A stretch of DNA of 32,816 bases from Alphaproteobacteria bacterium (GTDB lineage: Bacteria; Pseudomonadota; Alphaproteobacteria; ATCC43930; CGMCC-115725). This document shows, piece by piece, positions 1-9,016 of the stretch (position 1 is the stretch's first letter; each line of letters begins with the position of its first letter). Where the stretch lies: the NCBI GenBank assembly GCA_019238055.1, contig JAFAOB010000274.1, forward strand, positions 1-32,816, read 5' to 3'. The position numbers were made by a program, and so were the translations under genes. The notes beneath the pieces were generated by a model. It was not told where the DNA came from and did no database searches. It saw only the letters and a program-made list of their open reading frames with translations.

Positions 1-389
1 CCCGCGGCATTGGTATCGACCAACGGTGTCTTGCCCTCGGCAGTCAACGGCGCCACTGCGGCGGCAACCGGCGACAGGATCACACCGGCCAACAAATTCA
101 CATGGTCACGAGCGATCAGTTCCTGTGCCAGCCGCTTGCCGACATCGGGTTTCGAGGTGTCGTCGCGCTTCAGGATGTCGAGTGTGACACCGGCCGGCAG
201 GTCCTTTTCATGCAGCTTCACGTAAAGGTCGATGCCTTTTTGCATCTGGTCTGCGGCTTGCGCGACAAAGCCGGAATAGCTGTTGATGATCCCGATCTTG
301 ACGGTCTGCGCCGATACATGCTCGGACGAAACGGCGAGCGAAGCGGCGCCGATTGCCAACGCCGTCAAAGCCAAATATCCACGCGACAT
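1..389 (-). CDS. ABC transporter substrate-binding protein (Leu/Ile/Val-binding type), N-terminal part only
   Basis: The minus strand reads open from an ATG at 387-389 to the left edge of the window, giving about 129 residues with no stop. The start follows a purine-rich AGGGAG ribosome site. The protein begins with a hydrophobic secretion signal ending near VSA-Q. Next comes VKIGIINSYSGF, then a stretch predicting a periplasmic-binding-protein type 1 fold (DQMQKGIDLYVK, followed by DDTSKPDVGKRLAQELI). This is the usual opening of branched-chain-amino-acid-type solute-binding proteins, which capture a ligand in the periplasm for an ABC importer. The ligand cannot be told from the fragment, and the C-terminal half and any permease genes lie outside the window. 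Confidence 0.8.
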   Translation of the reverse strand, partial: MSRGYLALTALAIGAASLAVSSEHVSAQTVKIGIINSYSGFVAQAADQMQKGIDLYVKLHEKDLPAGVTLDILKRDDTSKPDVGKRLAQELIARDHVNLLAGVILSPVAAAVAPLTAEGKTPLVDTNAA

Positions 390-556
390 ACCAAACGCTC
401 CCTGCTGCTTTTCTGCCGCAACCTAGCACAAACCGTTGCAGGTTCGCGCTATCTCCTTGCCAAATCACATCGGCATTAATTCGGGGCGATGACTCTGCCG
501 CTGCAGCACACGGGCACCGCAGCACACGGGCGATCGTCGTCCAAACGGTTCGCGCT

Positions 557-1138
557 TCAGCTTTGCGGATGGGTAAAGCGCAGGATCAGTCCAGCCGCAC
601 CTTTGGTGTGCCCCTTGAGATCGGCAAACAGTTCGTCGCGGGTCAGGCCGGGCGGCAATGCTTTGGGGTCGAGGTCGGTGGCGATCAGGGTCAGCGTGTA
701 ATGATGATAATCGCCCGGTGGTGTGCACGGCCCGAAATAGGTCGCCTTTCCCATCGTGCTCTTGCCGTCGACGTATTCGTCGGAGGGCTTGCTCAACGCG
801 CCTTCGGCGAAGCCGTTCACCGAGGTCGGGATGCCATAGGTGACCATGTGCACCACCCCCAATCCGCCGCGCCCTTCCGGATCGACCATGATCAGCGCGA
901 AACTCTTGGTGCCGGCCGGCGGGTTCGACCAAGCGAGCGGCGGCGAAACATTATCGCCGACGCAATTGGGGCTCGCCTTGTTGTTGCCGGCATTCTTGGC
1001 TGCGATAACGGCGTCGTCCGGGTATTGCGGCGAGGTGAGCTTGAACGGTTCGGCCGCTCCGGCACCAAGGCCGATCGTAGCCAGTGTCACTGTGAAGAAG
1101 CCCGCGACAATCAGATTACCGACAGCGAGCCGCATCAT
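557..1138 (-). CDS. YbhB/YbcL-type PEBP (Raf kinase inhibitor-like) protein, exported
   Basis: This 193-residue protein starts with a signal peptide (hydrophobic core at about residues 8-28, ending near GAAEP). The mature part carries the phosphatidylethanolamine-binding-protein fold signatures: SPPLAWSNPPAGTKSFALI, then DPEG, HMVTYGIP, and GPCTPPGDYHHYTLTL near residues 135-155. Bacterial members of this family are small ligand-binding proteins, mostly of unknown physiological role. The start has two adjacent ATGs behind a GGAGGG site, so the first residue is uncertain by one. It lies downstream-facing of the amidohydrolase gene at 1283, with a 144-base divergent gap that may hold both promoters. 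No specific function can be assigned. Confidence 0.85.
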   Translation of the reverse strand: MMRLAVGNLIVAGFFTVTLATIGLGAGAAEPFKLTSPQYPDDAVIAAKNAGNNKASPNCVGDNVSPPLAWSNPPAGTKSFALIMVDPEGRGGLGVVHMVTYGIPTSVNGFAEGALSKPSDEYVDGKSTMGKATYFGPCTPPGDYHHYTLTLIATDLDPKALPPGLTRDELFADLKGHTKGAAGLILRFTHPQS

Positions 1139-1282
1139 TTTCCCTCCCCTGCTTCTCTTGCGAGACCAACCATAGCGATGCGAGCTGCGTAAGGCGAGCG
1201 GCCGGCGCAGCCAAGTGTCCGACTATTCCGGCCTTGGTTGGAAAGAGGCTATGCTCGGCATTTCAGAACGAGGAGGAACGCC

Positions 1283-2362
1283 ATGGCGGTATCCGCACGG
1301 GGGGCCCAATGGGGACGGACCATCGAGCGACCGAACGAAGCCTGGCTCGCCCGCCAAACGGCAGAGCCGATCCTTGACCCCGATCTGCCGATCGTCGACC
1401 CGCATCATCATTTCTGGGATCGGCCCGCTGAGCGCCCCGGCCATCGCTATCTGCTTGATGAATTGCTCGCCGACATCGACACCGGGCACAATATCGAGGC
1501 AACGGTCTTTCTCGAATGCCGCTCGATGTATCGCGCTGGCGGCCCACCCGAACTGCGCCCGGTTGGCGAAACCGAATTTGTCACCGGGCTCGCTGCGATG
1601 AGCGACAGCGGCGGCTATGGCAAGACGCGGGTTGCCGCGGGTATTGTCGGTTTTGCCGATCTGACCCTGGGCGACCGGGTCGAGCCGGTACTCGAAATGC
1701 ATATCCGCGCCGGCGGCGGACGATTTCGCGGCGTACGCCATTCGGCGGGCTGGGATCAGAGTGAAACGATCGGCAATAGCCGTGCCGACATGCAGCCGGG
1801 TCTTTATCAGCGAGCGGATTTCCGCGCCGGTTTCGCCCGTCTGATCGGGCGCGGCCTGTCGTTCGACGCGTGGCTGTACCATCCGCAGCTCGGCGATGTC
1901 GTCGACCTCGCCCGCGCCTTTCCGACCGCACCGATCGTGATGGGCCATGTCGGCGGCGTTCTTGGCTATGGCCCCTACGCCGGCAAAAAGGACGAGGTGT
2001 TCGCCGATTGGAAGCGGTCCATGGCAGCCCTCGCCGCCTGCCCCAATGTCTCGGTCAAGCTCGGCGGGCAGATGCGGCGGCTGGCTGCATTCGATTACAG
2101 TGCTGCCGCGATGCCGCCGACCTCCGAGCAGCTTGCCGGCTATTGGCGGCCTTACATGGAGACCTGCATCGAATTGTTTGGCGCACGTCGCTGCATGTTC
2201 GAAAGCAATTTCCCGGTCGAAAAGGTCGGGACCGGCTATGCCGTACTGTGGAATGCGTTCAAGCGGATCGCCTCAGGCACCTCTCCCGAAGAGAAACGCG
2301 AACTTTTCGCCGGCACCGCCCGCCGCTTCTACCGCCTCGATCACAGCGAGCTACAACAATGA
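1283..2362 (+). CDS. Amidohydrolase-family TIM-barrel metal-dependent hydrolase (PF04909-like)
   Basis: The protein has 359 residues when started at the ATG at 1283, which sits right behind an AGGAGGA ribosome site. An upstream in-frame ATG at 1238 lacks such a site. The metal-binding motif DPHHHFWD occurs near residue 35, which is typical of the amidohydrolase-2 group that includes lactonases and decarboxylases acting on cyclic or aromatic-derived acids. Other expected elements are GHVGG in the middle and a C-terminal MFESNFPVEK stretch carrying an acidic metal-site region. The stop overlaps the start of the lyase gene (ATGA), so the two are probably co-translated and act in one catabolic route. 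The sequence resembles lactone hydrolases, but the substrate is not determinable by eye. Confidence 0.85.
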   Translation: MAVSARGAQWGRTIERPNEAWLARQTAEPILDPDLPIVDPHHHFWDRPAERPGHRYLLDELLADIDTGHNIEATVFLECRSMYRAGGPPELRPVGETEFVTGLAAMSDSGGYGKTRVAAGIVGFADLTLGDRVEPVLEMHIRAGGGRFRGVRHSAGWDQSETIGNSRADMQPGLYQRADFRAGFARLIGRGLSFDAWLYHPQLGDVVDLARAFPTAPIVMGHVGGVLGYGPYAGKKDEVFADWKRSMAALAACPNVSVKLGGQMRRLAAFDYSAAAMPPTSEQLAGYWRPYMETCIELFGARRCMFESNFPVEKVGTGYAVLWNAFKRIASGTSPEEKRELFAGTARRFYRLDHSELQQ

Positions 2363-3717
2363 GTGACGAACTGCCGACCGCGGCGCGGGTCTCGGATCCG
2401 GGGGTCCGCGCCCTTTATGCCCAGGAAAACCGCTGGCAGGCCTGGCTCGATGTCGAGGCGGCCTTGGCCAAAGCCGAGGCCGAGCTCGGCATTATCCCGA
2501 AAGAGGCGGCCGACGCAATCGCGCCCAAGGCCCGGCTCGAACTTCTCGACCGCGCCCGCATCGATGAGGGCTTTGCCCGCACCGGCCATACGATCGTGCC
2601 GCTCGTCTGGGAATTGTCGCGGGTCGTCGGCGAGCCCCATGGCGGTTGGGTGCATTGGGGGGCAACAACGCAAAACATCACCCAGACCGGCGATCTCTTG
2701 GTTCTGCGCCAGGCGCATCGGGTTTTTCTGCGGCTGATCGGCGAAGCGCTAAAAGCGATGGCTGATCTGGCCGAACGCGGCGCCGACATGCCGATCGCCG
2801 GGCGCACCCATGGCCAGCACGCGGTGCCGGCGACCTTTGGCTACAAGCCCGCGGTGTGGATCGATGAGATGATCCGTCACATCGAGCGGCTGCGCCAAGC
2901 GGCGCCGCGCATCTTTGTCGCGATGCTCGGCGGCGGTGCAGGCACCTTTGCCTCGCTCGGTACGCAAGGCCCTAAAGTGCAGGAAGGGATCGGCCGCCAG
3001 CTCGGCATGCTGCCGATGCGGGTGCCGGCGCGGACGATTGGCGATCATCTCGCCGAAAACATCTGCCTCTTTGGTCTCGTCGCCGCGACCTGCGCCAAGA
3101 TCGCGCGCGAAATCTATACCTTGATGAAAACCGAGTTCGGCGAAGTCGAGGAGCCGGTGCCGCCGGGAACGGTCGGCAGCTCGACAATGCCGCAAAAGCG
3201 CAATCCGAAGCTGTGCCAGGACATCATCGCCGCCGCTGCGGAAGTGCGCGCCTGCGTGCCGCTTGCCCTTGAAGCAATGCAGACCGAGCATGAGGCCGAC
3301 CGCACCACAAGCCTGATCATGGAGGCGGCCGAGGCGCGCGCCGCGATCGCAATGGGCGACATGCTGGCCCGCCTCGTCGAGGTGCTGCGCGGGCTGCGGC
3401 TCGACCCCGCGCGCATGCGCAAGAACCTCGATCTCGGCGGCGGTCTGATCATGGCCGAGGCGGTCATGCTGAACCTCGGCGCCGCAATCGGCCGCCAGCA
3501 TGCGCACGACGTGGTTTACGACGCAGCCCAGGCGGCTTTTATCGAGGACCGCCCCTTTGCCGAACTGCTCGCCGCCGATCCGCGCGTCTCGGCGCATCTC
3601 GATCGCGCGGCGATCACGAAGCTACTCGACCCGACCGCCTACACCGGGCTCTGTGCCGAGATGGCGCGCGATGCCGCCCAGCGCGCCCGCGCCGCCGCCA
3701 CCGAGATCGCAGGTTAA
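2359..3717 (+). CDS. Fumarase/aspartase-superfamily lyase, adenylosuccinate lyase / PcaB-like
   Basis: The start at 2359 is chosen from the ATGA overlap with the preceding hydrolase, although the frame stays open further upstream. The 452-residue protein shows the superfamily landmarks in order: HWGATTQNI near 99-107, GRTHGQHAVP near 148-157, and the signature GSSTMPQKRNP at 273-283 containing the catalytic serine loop. Enzymes of this group cleave or cyclise C-N or C-O bonds next to a carboxylate, releasing fumarate or forming a muconolactone. Length and overall motifs fit 3-carboxy-cis,cis-muconate cycloisomerase (PcaB) or a relative better than purine-pathway PurB. Coupling to an amidohydrolase suggests catabolism of a carboxylated compound. 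The exact substrate is an inference. Confidence 0.85.
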   Translation: MSDELPTAARVSDPGVRALYAQENRWQAWLDVEAALAKAEAELGIIPKEAADAIAPKARLELLDRARIDEGFARTGHTIVPLVWELSRVVGEPHGGWVHWGATTQNITQTGDLLVLRQAHRVFLRLIGEALKAMADLAERGADMPIAGRTHGQHAVPATFGYKPAVWIDEMIRHIERLRQAAPRIFVAMLGGGAGTFASLGTQGPKVQEGIGRQLGMLPMRVPARTIGDHLAENICLFGLVAATCAKIAREIYTLMKTEFGEVEEPVPPGTVGSSTMPQKRNPKLCQDIIAAAAEVRACVPLALEAMQTEHEADRTTSLIMEAAEARAAIAMGDMLARLVEVLRGLRLDPARMRKNLDLGGGLIMAEAVMLNLGAAIGRQHAHDVVYDAAQAAFIEDRPFAELLAADPRVSAHLDRAAITKLLDPTAYTGLCAEMARDAAQRARAAATEIAG

Positions 3718-3756
3718 ACGACCTCGACTTCGGTGGGCGACACTGCCGCGATTTGG

Positions 3757-5292
3757 TCAGTGGGCGACCATGTGATCGCCATCCCCATGCTGGGCCCGGC
3801 GGAAGAACAGCAGCAGCGGAAAGGCGGCCAGAGTGAGAAACATCAGCAGCCGGAAATCGTCGATATAGGCGATGATCTGCGCCTGGGTTGCGATCGTGGC
3901 GTCGAGTGCGGCGCGGCCCGCGGCGGTGTAGGGGTTCCAATAATGCGCAATCGCCGGGTTTTGCAGCGCCCGGTTGACCGGGTTTACGTAGGAGGTGATG
4001 TCGGCATTGTTGATCTGGGTGAAGGTCACGAGCAGCGCCGAGACGATCGATGTGCCGACACTCGACCCGAGATTGCGCGCCAGATTGTAGAAGCCCGCAC
4101 CTTCGGTGCGGCGTTCGGGGGCCAGGGTTGCGAGCGTGGTCACGCTTAGCGGCACGAACAGAAATCCCATTCCAGCACCTTGGACAATGCCGTTGATGCC
4201 GACCGTCCATTCCGAGATGCTGGGAGTCCAGTTGCTCATATCCCACATTGCCCAGGCGGTCAGCGCGAGCCCGATGCCAAGCAACACGCGCGTGTCGACG
4301 CGCCCGATCAAGCGGCCCACGATCAGCATCGCGAACAATGTGCCGACACCACGCGGCGCCATCGCAAATCCCGCCGTCAGGATCGGGTAACCCATCAAGT
4401 CCTGCAAGTAGAGCGGCAACAGCGCCAACGGCGCGAAAAAGACGACGCCGATGATGAAAACAAAAAGCATTCCAGCCGAAAAATTTCGGTCGCGAAACAG
4501 TCTTGGATCGACAAACGGCGACTTCGTCGTAAAGGTATGCGCCAGAAACAGCCAAAACGCCGATGCGCTGACGACGGCCAGAATGATGATTTCGCCGGAG
4601 CCGAACCAATCGAGCTCCTCGCCTTGGTCGAGCAAGACCTGCAATGCCCCGACTGCGACGCTCAGCATGGCAAAGCCGAACCAGTCGAGTTTGCCATGTT
4701 GCCGTTCAGTTTCGGGAAGAAACATGATCATTCCGATAAAGGCGAGCGCCCCGATCGGAAGATTGATGTAAAAGACCCAACGCCAGCTGTAGTTGTAGGT
4801 TAGCCAGCCGCCGACGATCGGCCCGATGATCGGACCGATCATGATCGCCATGCCCCAATAGGAAATCGCCGCGCCCTGACGCTCGGGCGGATAAATGTTC
4901 ATCAGCACCGATTGCGACAATGGCACGAGCGCCGCGCCGAATGCGCCCTGGAGCAGGCGGAACAGCACGATTTGGGTCAGCGAGGTAGCCATGCCGCACA
5001 GCATCGAGGCTACCGTGAAGCCGACGATCGAGACCAAAAACAGGCGCCTGAGACCAAAACGGCCGGCAAGATAACCGGTCGGCGGCGTCATGATTGCGGC
5101 GGCGACGATGTACGAGGTCAGAACCCACTCGATCTCGTCCTGATTGGCCGCCACACTGCCCTGGATGTAGGGCAGCGAGACATTGGCGATCGTCGTGTCG
5201 AGCGCCTGCATAATGGTCGCGAGCCCGACGCACGCCGTGATCGCGAAGCGGTTGGGGGCTGCTGCCGGGTGCGCGGTGTCGGCTGCTGCCAT
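3757..5292 (-). CDS. emrB: DHA2-family MFS multidrug efflux transporter, EmrB/QacA type
   Basis: A 511-residue integral membrane protein with many hydrophobic segments, consistent with 14 membrane helices. Family motifs are clear: MQALDTTIANVSLPYIQG in the first helix, then WVLTSYIVAAAIMTPPTGYLAGRFG around helices 2-3, and GPIIGPIVGGWL for motif C of drug antiporters. DHA2 transporters exchange protons for drugs, and with a HlyD-type adaptor they export across both membranes. The start codon overlaps the stop of the adaptor gene by one base (TAATG), so the pair is an emrAB operon. It ends tail to tail with the lyase gene 39 bases away. The exported compound is unknown. Confidence 0.92.
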   Translation of the reverse strand: MAAADTAHPAAAPNRFAITACVGLATIMQALDTTIANVSLPYIQGSVAANQDEIEWVLTSYIVAAAIMTPPTGYLAGRFGLRRLFLVSIVGFTVASMLCGMATSLTQIVLFRLLQGAFGAALVPLSQSVLMNIYPPERQGAAISYWGMAIMIGPIIGPIVGGWLTYNYSWRWVFYINLPIGALAFIGMIMFLPETERQHGKLDWFGFAMLSVAVGALQVLLDQGEELDWFGSGEIIILAVVSASAFWLFLAHTFTTKSPFVDPRLFRDRNFSAGMLFVFIIGVVFFAPLALLPLYLQDLMGYPILTAGFAMAPRGVGTLFAMLIVGRLIGRVDTRVLLGIGLALTAWAMWDMSNWTPSISEWTVGINGIVQGAGMGFLFVPLSVTTLATLAPERRTEGAGFYNLARNLGSSVGTSIVSALLVTFTQINNADITSYVNPVNRALQNPAIAHYWNPYTAAGRAALDATIATQAQIIAYIDDFRLLMFLTLAAFPLLLFFRRAQHGDGDHMVAH

Positions 5293-6683
5293 TACCTGCT
5301 CGCCTCAGGGCGGCCGGCCCCATTACTGCTGCTCAAAGGTGGGTGAGCGGCCTTGCCGTTGGTGGTAGGGCCGGGCCCTTTGCCGCTTGTTGGAGGGGCG
5401 TTAGCCGGATTGGGCATTGGGCTGCCGGAGTTTGCACCGTTCCCCCCGCTCCCGCCACCAAACAGCCCTGTGAGAAAATGCGGCAGACCACGCTTGTGGC
5501 CGGTGTGGACCGAGACCTCGGCGCTCATACCCGCGCGCAGCGGCGGATTGTCGCGCAACGAGGCGCCATTGATGGCGACGCGCATCGGGATGCGCTGGAC
5601 GACTTTGACCCAGTTACCGCTCGTGTTTTCCGCGGGCAGCAACGAGAACTGCGAAGCCGCTGCCGGTCCGAGGCTTGCAACCTTTCCGTGCCAAGTATGC
5701 CCCGGATAGGTGTCCACGGTGATTGTGGCCGGCTGGCCGGCGCGCACATAGGTCAGTTCGGTTTCTTTCGGCTGCGCCTCAACCCAGACCCGGTGCGTAT
5801 CGACGAGGTAGAAACCAGTCGTCGACGCCGTCAGATACATCCCGGGCCGTAACGCGTCGACATGAGTGACGGTGCCGGGGAATGGGGCACGGACCACGGT
5901 ATCGTGCAACTCACGTGCGTCCTCGTTGCGCGCCGCGAGCGCTTGGCGATAGGTCGGATACTGATCGAGTGCAATGTTCGGATTGCCGCCCAGATTAGCC
6001 ACGATCCCCGCCAACTGATGCTTCAGCGAAGCCAGTGATTGTTCCGCGTTTTGCAGATTGACACGGGCCTGATCGACTGCTGCTTGTGCAGCGAATCCTT
6101 TTGTTGCCAAAATAGCCTGGCGCTCATATTGACGTTGGTTAAACGTTACCTGGTCTTGGGCCTGGACTATCTGAGCTTCCACGCTTTGATAATTCTGTTT
6201 AAGCGCGCGGAAATTGTCGGCAACTACGCCGAGCTGGGCTTGAGCTTGGTCCAATTTGAGCTGGAAGGGTGCCGGGTCGAGTTGGAACAGGACCTGTCCT
6301 TTGGTGACCTGCTGGTTGTCTTTGACGTCGACGGATTGGACCATGCCGGACACATCGGTTGATAGCCCGACCTGGTCGGCCTCGACATAGGCGTCGTCGG
6401 TCGTCATGTAGGCGCCGCCCTTAAAATAAAAGTAGGCGCCGACAATCAGTACGACCGGCAGCAGCGCAAACAGCGCCCAACGCAGCCAGCGTCGGCGCCT
6501 CGATATCGGCTGCTCCTCCGCCGCAGGTCGTTCCGCCTGCGGCCCTTGCTGTTCCCGCAGCGGCGCAACGGGCGCCGGCCTCCGATCCGTTGGCGCTCGG
6601 CGCCTTTCAGGGGCGCCGCGGGCTTGCGCAGGCGCTTCGAGAACATCCGCGCCCTGCAAGCCCGGGTCGCGGTCATAGGGCAT
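5292..6683 (-). CDS. emrA: HlyD/EmrA-family membrane fusion protein
   Basis: The start is placed at 6683, giving MPYDRDPGLQG behind an AAGGAGAG site. An upstream in-frame ATG at 6806 lies inside the divergent regulator. The 463-residue protein has a charged proline-rich cytoplasmic head, one membrane helix near 66-88, and the biotinyl-lipoyl-like segment TTDDAYVEADQVGLSTDVSG. A long glutamine/alanine-rich helical hairpin follows near residues 140-240, then a beta-barrel part containing VRAPFPGTVTHVDALRPG. The last 55 or so residues are a low-complexity Gly/Asn/Pro/Ser tail, which is unusual. It acts as the periplasmic adaptor linking EmrB to an outer-membrane channel, and no TolC-like gene is visible here. 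Confidence 0.92.
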   Translation of the reverse strand: MPYDRDPGLQGADVLEAPAQARGAPERRRAPTDRRPAPVAPLREQQGPQAERPAAEEQPISRRRRWLRWALFALLPVVLIVGAYFYFKGGAYMTTDDAYVEADQVGLSTDVSGMVQSVDVKDNQQVTKGQVLFQLDPAPFQLKLDQAQAQLGVVADNFRALKQNYQSVEAQIVQAQDQVTFNQRQYERQAILATKGFAAQAAVDQARVNLQNAEQSLASLKHQLAGIVANLGGNPNIALDQYPTYRQALAARNEDARELHDTVVRAPFPGTVTHVDALRPGMYLTASTTGFYLVDTHRVWVEAQPKETELTYVRAGQPATITVDTYPGHTWHGKVASLGPAAASQFSLLPAENTSGNWVKVVQRIPMRVAINGASLRDNPPLRAGMSAEVSVHTGHKRGLPHFLTGLFGGGSGGNGANSGSPMPNPANAPPTSGKGPGPTTNGKAAHPPLSSSNGAGRPEASR

Positions 6684-6714
6684 AATCTCTCCTTGCTTCG
6701 TTGATTGACGAATT

Positions 6715-6726
6715 CCTTTGCCAAGG
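6715..6726. promoter_or_regulatory. Candidate operator in the emrA/lysR divergent promoter region
   Basis: The 103-base gap between the divergent emrA and lysR-type genes must hold both promoters. It contains a small inverted repeat, CCTT-TGCC-AAGG. LysR-type regulators commonly bind short dyads between themselves and a divergent target. The dyad is short, so this is only a candidate site. Confidence 0.25.
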
Positions 6727-6786
6727 TGTTGATGGAGAAGGAAAGGAAAATCCCATGACGATTGCATTCGGTATTGAAGAGTTTTC

Positions 6787-7734
6787 ATGAAGCGCCGCGG
6801 TGACATTTCCGCGCTGATGGCGTTCGTTGCGCTGGCGGATCACCTCAATTTCCGGGTTGCGGCGGCACGTCTGGGCGTCACACCTTCGGCCCTCAGTCAT
6901 ACGATCAGACAACTTGAGGAACGCTTGGGCGTGCGGCTGCTCAACCGTACGACCCGAAGCGTGTCCCTGACCGATGCCGGGCTTCGTCTGGTCGAGCGGC
7001 TGCGGCCCGCGGTCGACCAGATCTCGGCGGCGCTCGAAGACCTTGGGGAGGAGCAGAGCCGGCCCTTCGGGCGATTGCGGCTCTATGCGACGCATTCGGC
7101 CGCCGCAGCGGTTATCGTGCCGGTCTGGGCGCGGTTTTTATCGACCTATCCCGATGTTCATCTTGAACTGCACCTCGACGAGGCGCCGACCGACATTGTC
7201 GCGAAAGGCTTTGATGCGGGCATCGGGCCGCAGGACCGCGCCGACGCCGATATGGTCGCTGTTCGTGTTACCGGCCCAATGAAATTGGCAGTCGTCGGCT
7301 CTCCCTCGTATTTCGCCCGAAAACGGCCGCCACGTGTTCCCGAGGACCTCACCAGGCACGACTGCGTGCAGTATCGGCGCATCGCCGAGGGCGCCACGAT
7401 CGAGTGGCCATTCGAACGCGCCGGCAAGTCGCTGCGGATTTCGGTCGATGGACGGGTGACCGTCAATGATCCCGAACTGGCGCTGAGAGCCGCCGTCGAT
7501 GGGCTCGGCATCGCCTATACGATCGAGTCTTTGGCCGAGCCGTTCCTGCGCTCGGGGCAACTCGCGCGCACGCTGGAGGAGTGGTCGATCTCGTTTCAGG
7601 GGCTTTATCTGTATTATCCCGGGCACCGGCAAGTGCCGGCGGCGCTGCGCTGCCTGATCAATATGATCCGCGCCGGGCCGCGTGCGAAACCCGCCTCGGG
7701 TCTACACGACAGCACCTTCGCCGCTGCGGATTGA
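6787..7734 (+). CDS. LysR-family transcriptional regulator
   Basis: A full-length 315-residue LysR-type regulator. The N-terminal winged helix-turn-helix is plain: LNFRVAAARLGVTPSALSHT near residues 20-40, followed by a linker helix with LEERLGVRLLNRTTRSVSLT. The rest is the two-lobed effector-binding domain. It is transcribed away from emrA with a 103-base shared upstream region, so control of the emrAB pump is the natural inference. Family knowledge says such proteins usually activate a neighbouring operon in response to a small molecule and repress themselves. The start ATG has a weak GAAGAG ribosome site. The effector cannot be predicted. Confidence 0.93.
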   Translation: MKRRGDISALMAFVALADHLNFRVAAARLGVTPSALSHTIRQLEERLGVRLLNRTTRSVSLTDAGLRLVERLRPAVDQISAALEDLGEEQSRPFGRLRLYATHSAAAAVIVPVWARFLSTYPDVHLELHLDEAPTDIVAKGFDAGIGPQDRADADMVAVRVTGPMKLAVVGSPSYFARKRPPRVPEDLTRHDCVQYRRIAEGATIEWPFERAGKSLRISVDGRVTVNDPELALRAAVDGLGIAYTIESLAEPFLRSGQLARTLEEWSISFQGLYLYYPGHRQVPAALRCLINMIRAGPRAKPASGLHDSTFAAAD

Positions 7735-7878
7735 TGCGGTCTGATGCCCGCTCGCTACTGCGAGCCTTCCAGACCTCCAATGCGGGGCGCGGGACGGGTC
7801 CACGACCTCGCAAAGCCGCTCGCCCCTAATTTGGCGACGGGATACCCTTGCCGGGACCGGCGCTCGAGCGAGAGGGTT

Positions 7879-8457
7879 ATGACAGAGGCAACGCAACCAC
7901 ACTCAGCCGACCCGACGCAAATCAGTCTAGCTGCGATCTTCGCGGCGTTCTTCCGCCTTGGCGTGACCAGTTTTGGCGGCGGCACCGCGGCTTGGCTTTA
8001 CCGTGCGATCGTGCAACACCGGCACTGGATCGATGACCAAACCTATCTCGCCGGGGTCGGGCTCAGCCGCATCGTGCCGGGCTCGGCTGGGGTCAGCCTT
8101 ACGGTGCAGGTCGGTCAGCGCCTGCGCGGCGGTTGGGGCGCGTTGGCGGCGGTTCTCGGCCTGTTGTCCGGACCGTTGTTCATCGTGATTGGCGTGGCCA
8201 CGGGTTTTGCGCGGATTGCCGGAAGCCCGGTCGCGCACGCCTTTCTCGACGGGGTCGCCGGGGCGGCGATCGGGCTGACCTTTGCCACCGGCCTGGTGCT
8301 GGTGCCGCGCGGCCGAACCCAGATCGGGCAACTCATACTCACGATCGTGACGTTTGCCGCAGTTGGCATCCTGCGCTGGCCGATGCTGCCCGTCATCTTC
8401 TGCTTGGCGCCGGTCGGCATCGCTCTCGCGTTATTGCGGCAGCCTGGACGCCGCTGA
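7879..8457 (+). CDS. chrA: Chromate transporter, N-terminal half-type subunit (short-chain CHR)
   Basis: A 192-residue membrane protein starting at the ATG at 7879, preceded by GAGAGGG. The in-frame codons before it are not needed by the family. It begins its CHR domain with IFAAFFRLGVTSFGGGTAAW, the hallmark opening of chromate transporters, and carries a RIVPGSAGVSLTVQ stretch where many homologues have a PGP-type motif. Four to six hydrophobic segments follow. Long ChrA proteins fuse two such halves; here the second half is a separate gene one base downstream. Together they would form a heteromeric inner-membrane chromate (or related oxyanion) exporter. No ChrB or reductase gene is nearby, so the physiological substrate is uncertain. 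Confidence 0.88.
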   Translation: MTEATQPHSADPTQISLAAIFAAFFRLGVTSFGGGTAAWLYRAIVQHRHWIDDQTYLAGVGLSRIVPGSAGVSLTVQVGQRLRGGWGALAAVLGLLSGPLFIVIGVATGFARIAGSPVAHAFLDGVAGAAIGLTFATGLVLVPRGRTQIGQLILTIVTFAAVGILRWPMLPVIFCLAPVGIALALLRQPGRR

Positions 8458-8458
8458 C

Positions 8459-9001
8459 ATGCCCGGGGATTGGCGAAATCTGTTGGCATTGATCTTGGTC
8501 TTTGGTCCGCTGTCGTTGTTTTCGATCGGCGGCGGCGCGTCGCTGCTGGCCGAAATCGAGCATCAATCGGTCGCGGTCCATCATTGGACGACGCATCGCG
8601 AATTTGCCGATCTGTTCGCGATATCGCGTGCCGCCCCCGGCCCCGGCACGATGCTGTCAACCCTGATTGGGTGGAAGGTCGCGGGCTGGACCGGAGCCCT
8701 GAGCGCGACGGTGGCGCTCTATCTGCCGTCATCGCTGGTCGCGTTTGGCGTTTCCAAGATGTGGGGACGCTGGCGCGGCTCGCCGTGGCACGGCGCTATC
8801 GAGCGCGGGCTGGCGCCGATCGCTGCGGGCCTGGTGTTGGCAGGTGGATTGGCAGTGCTGCAGGCGGCCGGCGGCGCTGCGGTCTGGACCGCCGCAGCGG
8901 TCAGCACCGCTATTCTGCTCGCCCGGCCGCAGCTTAATCCGCTGATCCTGTTCGGCGCGAGCGGCGTGCTGTTCGCGCTGGTGGCAGCATTCTCTGGTTG
9001 A
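8459..9001 (+). CDS. chrA: Chromate transporter, second half-type subunit (short-chain CHR)
   Basis: The 180-residue partner of the preceding gene, starting at the ATG at 8459 one base after its stop. The CHR landmark pattern is repeated: FGPLSLFSIGGGASLLAEIE, then the RAAPGPGTMLSTLIGWKVAG block with a clear PGP-type motif that the first half has in altered form. Several hydrophobic helices complete it. Short-chain CHR proteins occur as tandem pairs with opposite topology, and both are needed for chromate resistance in studied cases. The tight spacing supports coupled translation. A PAS-domain protein starts 15 bases after the stop and may belong to the same transcript. Confidence 0.88.
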   Translation: MPGDWRNLLALILVFGPLSLFSIGGGASLLAEIEHQSVAVHHWTTHREFADLFAISRAAPGPGTMLSTLIGWKVAGWTGALSATVALYLPSSLVAFGVSKMWGRWRGSPWHGAIERGLAPIAAGLVLAGGLAVLQAAGGAAVWTAAAVSTAILLARPQLNPLILFGASGVLFALVAAFSG

Positions 9002-9016
9002 GATTGGAGCCTCGCG

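Noticed and set aside
503-531. Two copies of GCAGCACACGGGC with a 16-base period
   Set aside because: Only two copies are present, with no arms or flanking features, so it is probably a chance or slippage duplication.
1870-2358. Upstream extension of the lyase reading frame
   Set aside because: The extension lies inside the amidohydrolase gene, is arginine-rich and unlike the family; the ATGA overlap start at 2359 is better.
2749-3597. Long minus-strand open frame opposite the lyase gene
   Set aside because: It is the antisense shadow of a well-supported coding frame, with low-complexity Arg/His-rich translation and no family features.
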